Of a stretch of 13,680 bases of DNA, positions 8,395 to 13,680 are shown piece after piece; position 1 is the stretch's first letter, and each line of letters starts with the position of its first letter. The position numbers and the translations under genes are program-made. Under the pieces are notes generated by a model. It searched no databases and was not told where the DNA came from. It worked only from the letters and a program-made list of their open reading frames with translations. The stretch is from CAZRKC01 sp964600665 (GTDB lineage: Bacteria > Bacillota > SLNR01): contig CAZRKC010000047.1 in NCBI GenBank assembly GCA_964600665.1, positions 1 to 13,680 on the forward strand. Reading direction: 5' to 3'.

Positions 8395-9251
8395 GGAAAG
8401 CTTTTCTGCGAATCGACGATTTTCCCTACTCGGGCGAAATGTATGCGAAGTATGGATGTTTCAAAGACTCTTGGATGTATCGCCGTTTTATGCAAGTGAT
8501 TGAAGCGTGTAATAAATATGGCGTTGTTCCGGAAATAATGGCATCAAGCCATGCGTTGAAGACGGATGGCACATTCGTTCGCTTTGATGACGTTATGCCA
8601 AAGACGACAAATGCGATGCATGAATGTTTTAAGCAAAAATTGATCAATATTAATGCCCATGGAATGATCCACATAAATGCCTCGACCTATCTAGAGACAG
8701 GCGCGATTGATGCGAGGGAATTCCTGGGTTTGGATGAAGAAGAAACGAGGGAACATCTGCTAATGAATATTAAATTCATCCGTGAGGTTTTTGGCAAAGA
8801 GCCCTTAGGGTTTGTGGCGCCGGCCTGGGGGTATCAATCCGGCGTGACCAAGAAGGTGGCCTCGGAGTATTTCTTCTATATTGCAGACTCTTATGATCAC
8901 TGGAAACAGGGGGCATGTATGGATTTCGGCGCGGTTGATAAAGAGCATGGGTTTATTCACTTCCCGGAGACATGGCGGTATGGGCGATATAACAGCGGGC
9001 CATCCATAGTCAAATACTGGGAAGATGTTCTGGGGCAATTTGATCTTGTGCACATGATGCAGCACGGTTATCGAATTCCTGGTAAATGGAAAGCCATCTT
9101 AACTATCAATCCGGCGAAAGCAATAAATCACCTGTTGTACGGTAATCTCTCGGGGATTTTCAAAGCAGCAATGCACGTTGGAATTGAGTGGGGAACTCTG
9201 GAAAATGAAGCTTTGCAATCCGGACATGCCTTCAAAAAACGCAATGATTGA
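8391..9251 (+). CDS. NodB/CE4-like polysaccharide deacetylase family protein, TTG start
   Basis: A 286-residue protein with the layout of the metal-dependent polysaccharide deacetylase fold. RIDDFPY at residues 7-13 supplies the Asp pair (Asp9, Asp10), INAHGMIH supplies an H-x3-H metal site (His90, His94), and FVAPAWGYQ (131-139) corresponds to the substrate-groove strand. A later His211-x3-His215 (HMMQH) is a candidate for the catalytic acid side. It has no signal peptide, so it probably deacetylates a cytoplasmic lipid-linked or nucleotide-linked sugar rather than the finished polymer. The start is TTG at 8391, overlapping the acyltransferase stop as TTGA. Any later in-frame ATG would remove the first Asp pair, so TTG is the only sensible start. 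It may also match DUF2334-type deacetylases. Chemistry is inferred from motifs. Confidence 0.8.
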   Translation: MRKAFLRIDDFPYSGEMYAKYGCFKDSWMYRRFMQVIEACNKYGVVPEIMASSHALKTDGTFVRFDDVMPKTTNAMHECFKQKLININAHGMIHINASTYLETGAIDAREFLGLDEEETREHLLMNIKFIREVFGKEPLGFVAPAWGYQSGVTKKVASEYFFYIADSYDHWKQGACMDFGAVDKEHGFIHFPETWRYGRYNSGPSIVKYWEDVLGQFDLVHMMQHGYRIPGKWKAILTINPAKAINHLLYGNLSGIFKAAMHVGIEWGTLENEALQSGHAFKKRND

Positions 9252-9272
9252 TTGAAGAGTGAAAAAGTAAAC

Positions 9273-10361
9273 GTGAAAAGCCATATCCTCCATATCATTG
9301 GGCAACTCACGCGTGGCGGCGCGGAGAGACAACTAAGTTACCTTGCCCGCGCACTGAAAAAACATGGATGGGATCAGTCCATTGTGTCGTTGTCTCGCGG
9401 CGGGGCTTGGAAAGACTTCCTGTTGGCTAATAATATCCCTGTTTACGAGATTGATCGAAACCCATTCAAGCCATACCGCATGTGGGTTTTGTACGGATTG
9501 ATAAAGCGAATACATCCCCAAATCATTATGTCATGGTCAATTCATGCGGGGGTATACGCTAATTGGCTTGTTGGTATCGATAGTCCTTTGCGAGTGTACG
9601 CTGTTCGAGGTGACTTAACACGCGATAGCAATACCGCTCATCGCAGTTCGTTGTTATCATGCGGTACCAGAACACTTGAAAAAGCTGATTATGTTATCAG
9701 TAACTCGGCCTGGGGTTTAAAGGTCTTAGAAGACGAAGGAATCAGGATTGGTCGCAGTTCGGTGATTCCAAATATCGTCTTTGCTGCAGGAAGAGCGGAG
9801 GTCTCGAAACAGATCCCCATACCGAACGTTATTGCGGTGGGGAATCTTAAACCCCTCAAGGGATATGATGTACTGCTAGATGCAATGAAAATCTTGAAAG
9901 ACAGAGGATTCCTTTTTCAGTTGCTCATAGCAGGTGACGGGTCAGAAAGACCAAAGCTAGAACGCATGGTATTAGCACTGGAGTTAAATGATATAGTAAA
10001 GTTCTTGGGTGAAGTTGAAGACGTGCCAACTCTATTTGCGGGGGCTCAAGTAGCCGTTCATCCGTCCCGGAGTGAGGGACTCAGCAACGCGATCCTCGAA
10101 GCAATGGCGGAAGGTCTCCCTGTGGTTGCAACAGCCGTTGGCGGTACGCCGGAAATTATTATGGATGGAGAAAATGGTTTGTTGGTGCCGCCGGATGATC
10201 CAATGCTGCTTGCGAAGGCCATTCAAAGTCTGCTCCAGGATGGTATGTTGCGTAATCGTTTGGGTCAAAGAGCCCTCAAGTGGATAAGGCAGTCATGTGC
10301 AGAAGACAAAATTACCGATGCGTATGAACAAGTGTTCTCAATATCCAACAACAAATCGTGA
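9273..10361 (+). CDS. Family 4 glycosyltransferase (GT-B fold)
   Basis: A retaining glycosyltransferase of about 362 residues. From the GTG start the N-terminus reads VKSHILHIIGQLTRGGAERQ, the standard opening of GT4 enzymes with the glycine-rich RGGAER acceptor loop (14-19). Further on are AVGNLKPLKGYDVLLDA (about 188-204), the LLIAGDG strand, and the EX7E motif EGLSNAILE with Glu268 and Glu276, followed by AMAEGLPVVATAVGGTPEI. An in-frame TTG at 9252, directly after the deacetylase stop, would add seven residues (MKSEKVN) that the family does not need. I prefer GTG 9273, with a weak GAAGAG upstream. The last codons overlap the next start as GTGA, a further sign of one polycistronic message. 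The sugar donor is unknown. Confidence 0.92.
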   Translation: MKSHILHIIGQLTRGGAERQLSYLARALKKHGWDQSIVSLSRGGAWKDFLLANNIPVYEIDRNPFKPYRMWVLYGLIKRIHPQIIMSWSIHAGVYANWLVGIDSPLRVYAVRGDLTRDSNTAHRSSLLSCGTRTLEKADYVISNSAWGLKVLEDEGIRIGRSSVIPNIVFAAGRAEVSKQIPIPNVIAVGNLKPLKGYDVLLDAMKILKDRGFLFQLLIAGDGSERPKLERMVLALELNDIVKFLGEVEDVPTLFAGAQVAVHPSRSEGLSNAILEAMAEGLPVVATAVGGTPEIIMDGENGLLVPPDDPMLLAKAIQSLLQDGMLRNRLGQRALKWIRQSCAEDKITDAYEQVFSISNNKS

Positions 10362-11587
10362 AAGCTGAAGAAATAGAAATGTTCTCTTTCTCGCCTAAAA
10401 TAGTTTTCGTTCTTCTATGCATTATTACATTCCTAGTACCCTTCGAAGAACTCCTGGAGATCCCCGAATCAGCGACCGGAATATTTCTGACTGCCGCGGT
10501 GGCTCTTGCTGTTTCCTTCTTTGCGGTTTTAACAGGATTAAGACAAAGAAAGTTGCCATCGGCTCTAATCTTGTTGGCCGTTTTCATCCTTTGGTGTATT
10601 GTTTCGCTATATTGGACGGTTGACCCAGAGCAAACAGTTCAGTCTTCTTTCACATATATTTCTCTTCTTCTGTTAACCTGGATGATTTTCCAGTTTGTCA
10701 GGTCTCAACGCCAACTGTCATGGATTTTACATAGTTACCTCTTCGGGTGCTGCGTTTCACTTGTTATGTTATTTGTAAGTTACATCGAAGGGAGGTTGCT
10801 TTTTCTGGCGGCGGACTTTAGGTATACCGGAGGCGGATTGAATCCCAACAGCTTAGCTCTACTTCTCGATATTGCAGTTATCATAGCTGTGTATCTAACA
10901 GTGGAGGCTACGTCGAAATGGAAGAAAGCATACTGGATATTTGTTTCCGCTGCGTGCATTGGTGTTTTTCTGACAGGATCTCGTGCAGGTACTCTGGCAT
11001 TAATTGCAGCAGTTCTCACAAGCCTTCTGATTGCCCGGCCCAAAACGTGGAAATCGACGTTATTGCCCGTCATGGCAGTTGCATTTGTAATTTGGTTGGT
11101 TACTACAATCGTGCCCATCGAACTGTTGGAACGAGTCACGGAAGGCAGAGAAGCCGGCACATATATTGTTCGACAGGCACAGTGGAATGCGGGCATAGAG
11201 GTTTGGCATGAGGCACCCGTAATGGGTATAGGTGCTGGGGCCTTCATCACGGCAGTTACGGGTATAGGTGCACGCGCTTTGGTCGCGCACAATACGTTTT
11301 TGCAGATACTAACCGAAAATGGCATTGTTGGGATGGGGCTTATGATAGTAACATGGGGTCTTTTGATTCGTATGGTTTTGCAGCTACCTCGAGGGGGTAA
11401 ATTATTTTGGCTGGGAATCGGTTGTGTATGGATGTTAGGCGCGATGGCTGGCAGTCACGAGTACCACAAGATTACCTGGCTTCTCTATGCCTGGCTCATG
11501 GTGCAATCGGCAATTTATCGTACTGGCGAAAAAGACAAGTGTCTGGTATCTTACCAGACGTCGGACAATCCAAAGTCATGTTTATAG
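10358..11587 (+). CDS. O-antigen polymerase/ligase-like membrane protein (Wzy/WaaL family)
   Basis: A polytopic inner-membrane protein of 409 residues (402 from the alternative ATG at 10379) with about ten hydrophobic segments. It carries the hallmarks of the Wzy_C family: GLNPNSLALLL (about 160-170), LTGSRAGTLAL (205-215), a large periplasmic loop with MGIGAGAF (289-296), and AHNTFLQILTENGIVG (310-325). Proteins of this family join repeat units into long chains (Wzy) or attach polymer to an acceptor (WaaL). In a locus with a flippase and without other ligase genes, polymerase is the likelier reading, but the two cannot be separated by sequence alone. The GTG start overlaps the upstream stop as GTGA; ATG 10379 is also possible, and neither has a strong ribosome binding site. 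A 12-bp direct repeat lies inside the periplasmic loop. The stop lies inside the start of the decayed beta-helix gene. Confidence 0.88.
   Translation: MKAEEIEMFSFSPKIVFVLLCIITFLVPFEELLEIPESATGIFLTAAVALAVSFFAVLTGLRQRKLPSALILLAVFILWCIVSLYWTVDPEQTVQSSFTYISLLLLTWMIFQFVRSQRQLSWILHSYLFGCCVSLVMLFVSYIEGRLLFLAADFRYTGGGLNPNSLALLLDIAVIIAVYLTVEATSKWKKAYWIFVSAACIGVFLTGSRAGTLALIAAVLTSLLIARPKTWKSTLLPVMAVAFVIWLVTTIVPIELLERVTEGREAGTYIVRQAQWNAGIEVWHEAPVMGIGAGAFITAVTGIGARALVAHNTFLQILTENGIVGMGLMIVTWGLLIRMVLQLPRGGKLFWLGIGCVWMLGAMAGSHEYHKITWLLYAWLMVQSAIYRTGEKDKCLVSYQTSDNPKSCL
11224..11271 (+). repeat. 12-bp direct repeat in the wzy-like gene
   Basis: GGGTATAGGTGC occurs at 11224-11235 and again at 11260-11271. 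The copies are 36 nt apart, a multiple of three, and each encodes GIGA, giving MGIGAGAF and TGIGARAL in the predicted periplasmic loop. Slippage between them would delete or add 12 codons in frame. Confidence 0.8.
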
Positions 11588-12323
11588 TTCGTGCGGTTCT
11601 CGTCTTTTTCTTGTTTCGTTAGCTTTTTTTTAACCGAACCATCGCATTCAACTGTCTACTGTGTTGCCACAGATGGGAAAGATGAGCCTCTATTCGAAGC
11701 CGAATAACGTTCTTGTCTATGGAAATTTAATGGAGAACCCCAAACTGGCCCGGGTGCAAAATGAAGGGGCGGTTGGAATCTACGCATGGGGAAAAGGAAG
11801 GTACCGCTTATTCCGCAATCTCATCATCGGGCCGCACAGGATGGGCATTAACGTTAGTTCCGACAACAACCTCATCGCCAACAACACAATTCTGAGTACC
11901 AGCGAGGCCGCCGTTTACTTACATGAGAAGCGTGTGGGTAATAGCCTATTTAACAATATCGTAGGCGGGACCGGCCAATTGGTAGCGCTCAACACAGCCT
12001 CAAACACATTGGACTATACCTATTACGTGGGTGTATGCCGCTGGTCCTGGCAAGGAAAGGCGATCAAGGAGTTGGCTGCTTGGTAGCGAGTTTTGGGCCT
12101 TGACTCACATGCTTTGGTTAATGTAAAAACTCTCTCCATCAACTTCCAGCGGCGAGACTGCACACCGACGGCAGATGGCCCTCTGGAGGATAAGGGTACG
12201 ATGGTAGAGGGCGTTACCGAAGGTTATACCGGGACCGCCCCAGATATTGGGGCAATAGAACTCAACGGATCACCAGCTCCAGAACCCGGCCCGCAATGGC
12301 TGAGGCGGCCGAAAGATCTGTAA
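11578..12323 (+). pseudogene. Decayed secreted right-handed beta-helix protein
   Basis: ATG 11578 overlaps the end of the wzy-like gene and begins a signal-peptide-like MFIVRAVLVFFLF, then hits TAG at 11620-11622. The next frame continues as SFFLTEPSHSTVYCVATDGKDEP (from 11621), a typical start for these proteins. Frame is lost again near 11690, and a third frame carries beta-helix rungs: NNVLVYGNLMENP, GIYAWGKGRYRLFRNLIIG, GINVSSDNNLIANNTI and NSLFNNIVGG. An in-frame TAG at 12084-12086 interrupts it before the family C-terminus GLDSHALVNV and GTAPDIGAIEL, which ends at TAA 12321-12323. The total is about 245 codons, against 400-600 usual for such proteins, so much of the N-terminal helix is deleted. 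Relatives are pectate-lyase-like, epimerase or lyase proteins of the envelope; which one this was cannot be told. Confidence 0.8.
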
Positions 12324-12473
12324 GACAAAATGTTTGGGATTAGGATACTGCGGGCATGTTTTGAATCCTGAGGCCACTACATTACCACAACGTGAATCCG
12401 CTGGGTAAATAAGGTTGAGACCTGAAACCGTTCCGCTCGGCAACAGGCAAATCCGGAATGGGGTCAAAAACGA

Positions 12474-13436
12474 ATGAAGGTTTTATTTGTCAGCAATAGT
12501 TACAGTCCGGCTGTGCAGCTTCAGGTTGAAGGATTGCGATCTTTAGGTATTGACGTTTCGATGCTCCTATCTGATCGGGCTTCGCTGGGCAGGCTTGCAT
12601 ACGTATGGTTGTGTCGCCATTTAAAAAAAAGGCTTAGAGAGATTCAACCGGATATTGTTCATGTCCAGTTTGGTGGCGTTCAGGCAGCTATCGTCGCCTC
12701 CGCTATTCCTAATCGTTGTGTGATCACATTCCATGGTACGGATCTGCATGGAGGTACCCGCACACCATCTTTCGTCTCAGCTTTGTCACAACGCTTTGGT
12801 GTATGGTGCTCAAGTTATGCTTCGAGGCGTGTTGTCCAGAATATTTTGGTTTCAGAGACTTTGCGTGAATACCTGCCCAAGAGTGTATCGCACGCGTGCG
12901 TTATTCCTACCGGCGTCGACTTTAATTGCTTTAAACCCATAGATCGCAACGAGTGTCTTACCGCCTTGAAGCTTGACCCAGAAGTTAGGTGGGTGCTCTT
13001 TTGTGATTATAGTCATGATCCTGTCAAGCGTCGTGATCTGGCAGACAATGTTTTAGCAAAGGTTCAGGCGGCGGGGCATCGAGGTCGTTTTCTTGAACTC
13101 TCTGGAGTGGAGCACGAGATGGTACCGATATATCTAAATGCTGCTCATGCTCTTTTGGTAACATCGGATAAGGAAGGCTCTCCCAATATTGTGAAAGAGG
13201 CATTGGCTTGTAACATTCCGGTCGTGTCTGTGGATGTTGGTGATGTGTCGACCCGAATCAGTGGAATAGATGGATGCCATCTATGTTCGCGAGAATCAGG
13301 CGAGATTGCTGCTGCCTTGTGTCGGGTGCTGGAAAGCCCAGGCCGAGTTTATGCGCGTGATCAAGTAAGCTCCGAAATTGACAACATAACCGTATGCAAG
13401 CGCATCGTAAGCGTATACGAAAGTATCGGACAATGA
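12474..13436 (+). CDS. Family 4 glycosyltransferase (GT-B fold), short form
   Basis: A 320-residue glycosyltransferase, somewhat shorter than the usual 350-400 of GT4. It begins MKVLFVSNSYSP, has IVHVQFGG (61-68) and the HGTD motif (87-90) in the acceptor domain, IPTGVDFNCF after the linker (about 144-153), and EX7E in EGSPNIVKE (Glu234, Glu242) with CNIPVVSVDVGDV behind it. The shortening seems to lie in the N-terminal domain; both domains are otherwise complete, so I expect it to be functional. ATG 12474 is the start; GGGG at 12460-12463 is a weak binding site. A gap of about 150 bp holding no gene I can support separates it from the decayed beta-helix gene. The stop overlaps an ATG (ATGA at 13433-13436) of what may be the next gene, now lost to the insertion-sequence fragment. 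Confidence 0.9.
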   Translation: MKVLFVSNSYSPAVQLQVEGLRSLGIDVSMLLSDRASLGRLAYVWLCRHLKKRLREIQPDIVHVQFGGVQAAIVASAIPNRCVITFHGTDLHGGTRTPSFVSALSQRFGVWCSSYASRRVVQNILVSETLREYLPKSVSHACVIPTGVDFNCFKPIDRNECLTALKLDPEVRWVLFCDYSHDPVKRRDLADNVLAKVQAAGHRGRFLELSGVEHEMVPIYLNAAHALLVTSDKEGSPNIVKEALACNIPVVSVDVGDVSTRISGIDGCHLCSRESGEIAAALCRVLESPGRVYARDQVSSEIDNITVCKRIVSVYESIGQ

Positions 13437-13530
13437 TGAATATCTTCCTGACCACAGAGAACAGAAAAGACTGGTTGACCATGCGTGGACTTTTACGAAT
13501 AAAGATTATAAAAGCTGCTATCGACTGTAC
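13433..13530 (+). other. Cut-off beginning or end of a lost gene
   Basis: An ATG at 13433 overlaps the glycosyltransferase stop as ATGA, and the frame reads MMNIFLTTENRKDWLTMRG before running into the transposase remnant. A second frame across the same bases reads NDEYLPDHREQKRLVDHAW, hydrophilic and protein-like but without a start codon. I cannot tell which is real. Either way, a gene that once followed appears truncated at about 13530, where transposase homology begins on the other strand. Confidence 0.35.
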
Positions 13531-13590
13531 TTCCAGCGCCACCTTTGCCTTGAATGCCGCTCCATAGTTCCGTCTTGGTGTCTTTGTCAT
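13531..13590 (-). pseudogene. 5' fragment of an IS3-type transposase OrfA
   Basis: Read on the - strand from ATG 13590, the first 20 codons give MTKTPRRNYGAAFKAKVALE, a recognisable N-terminus of the helix-turn-helix OrfA of IS3-family insertion sequences. After the Glu at about residue 20 the similarity stops: the expected continuation of the first helix is absent, and the frame runs on as unrelated sequence antisense to the glycosyltransferase gene. Only the first fifth or so of OrfA is therefore present, and OrfB is missing. It retains its own ribosome binding site and promoter to the right. The rest of the element was removed, or lost, at about 13530. It is not expected to be active. Confidence 0.8.
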
Positions 13591-13597
13591 GTGACTG

Positions 13598-13603
13598 CTC
13601 CTT
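13598..13603 (-). promoter_or_regulatory. Ribosome binding site of the transposase fragment
   Basis: On the - strand AAGGAG lies 7 nt before ATG 13590, an ideal Shine-Dalgarno spacing. It confirms this ATG as the original transposase start. Confidence 0.7.
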
Positions 13604-13611
13604 TCTTTGTC

Positions 13612-13640
13612 ATTATAGAGCAGCTTTCATTGCTGTCCAA
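13612..13640 (-). promoter_or_regulatory. Sigma70-like promoter of the transposase, directed leftward
   Basis: On the - strand TTGGAC (13640-13635) is followed by exactly 17 nt and a perfect TATAAT (13617-13612). The -35 box differs from TTGACA at positions 4 to 6 as read, but spacing and -10 are consensus. Transcription would begin near 13605 and run through the transposase fragment into the antisense strand of the last glycosyltransferase. The promoter sits close to, or within, what is probably the left end of the insertion sequence. Confidence 0.65.
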
Positions 13641-13680
13641 AATACCTTAATATCAAAAATAGCCCCTAATAAAATCATAA

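Larger units (their letters stand above)
13511..13627. repeat. 9-bp inverted repeat bracketing the transposase fragment
   Basis: AAAGCTGCT at 13511-13519 and its exact complement AGCAGCTTT at 13619-13627 lie on either side of the transposase remnant. The second copy is in the promoter spacer. It could mark microhomology used in the deletion of the rest of the element, but nine bases over this distance may be chance. Confidence 0.35.

Noticed and set aside
10780..11325. A 181-codon - strand frame opposite the wzy-like gene
   Set aside because: It is the antisense of membrane-protein codons and has no motif or ribosome binding site; the + strand has clear Wzy_C signatures.
11606..11631. T-rich runs after the wzy-like gene as a terminator
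   Set aside because: There is no GC-rich stem before them, and the T-runs encode the hydrophobic signal peptide of the decayed beta-helix gene.
13258..13590. A 110-codon - strand reading frame starting with the transposase N-terminus
   Set aside because: Only the first 20 codons resemble a transposase. The remainder is antisense to the glycosyltransferase gene and has no family features, so it is a chance fusion frame.
1..13680. CRISPR array, tRNA, rRNA or riboswitch
   Set aside because: I saw no regularly spaced repeats, no cloverleaf with a T-loop signature, and no rRNA-like stretch on either strand.

Overview
This window is a stretch of a surface-polysaccharide (O-antigen, capsule or exopolysaccharide) biosynthesis locus of the Wzx/Wzy type. 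Every intact gene lies on the + strand, and most are tightly packed, overlapping or nearly abutting. I cannot name the organism from the sequence. The base composition is intermediate and appears to vary between genes: the flippase gene is AT-rich and the pyruvyl transferase gene is more GC-rich, the usual mosaic of such loci. Ribosome binding sites are mixed, with clear Shine-Dalgarno sequences before some genes and none before others, and several GTG or TTG starts occur. The gene types fit an anaerobic or environmental bacterium with an iron-sulfur-rich metabolism, but that is inference.

Layout, left to right: a Wzx-type flippase (about 73-1602); an FrhB/FdhB-like 2x[4Fe-4S] protein coupled to it by an ATGA overlap (1599-2795); a gap of about 200 bp with no supportable gene; a polysaccharide pyruvyl transferase (3001-4221); a GT2 glycosyltransferase (4232-5176); a decayed SAM-dependent methyltransferase with one frameshift and two in-frame stops (5292-6013); a GT4 glycosyltransferase (6071-7210); a CelD/FemAB-like GNAT acyltransferase (7300-8394) overlapping a NodB-like deacetylase that starts on TTG (8391-9251); a second GT4 glycosyltransferase (9273-10361); a Wzy/WaaL-type membrane protein (10358-11587); a decayed, internally deleted secreted beta-helix protein (11578-12323); a third GT4 glycosyltransferase (12474-13436); and, on the - strand at the right end, the 5' tip of an IS3-type transposase gene with its promoter and ribosome binding site.

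How the genes would work together: the GT2 and three GT4 enzymes extend a lipid-linked repeat unit in the cytoplasm. The acyltransferase, deacetylase and pyruvyl transferase decorate it. The flippase moves it across the inner membrane, and the Wzy-like protein polymerises or ligates it. The initiating phosphoglycosyl transferase, the export machinery (Wza/Wzc or ABC) and the sugar-nucleotide synthesis genes are not in the window, so the locus continues beyond both edges. Both broken structural genes are non-core: a tailoring methyltransferase and a secreted beta-helix protein. The transferases, flippase and polymerase are intact. This suggests the polymer is still made but has lost some modifications.

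I found no clearly unprecedented system. The observations most worth a second look are the acyltransferase-deacetylase pair, the iron-sulfur protein inserted between flippase and pyruvyl transferase, the pattern of decay, a perfect 13-bp inverted repeat inside the iron-sulfur gene, and a near-consensus transposase promoter pointing antisense into the end of the cluster.
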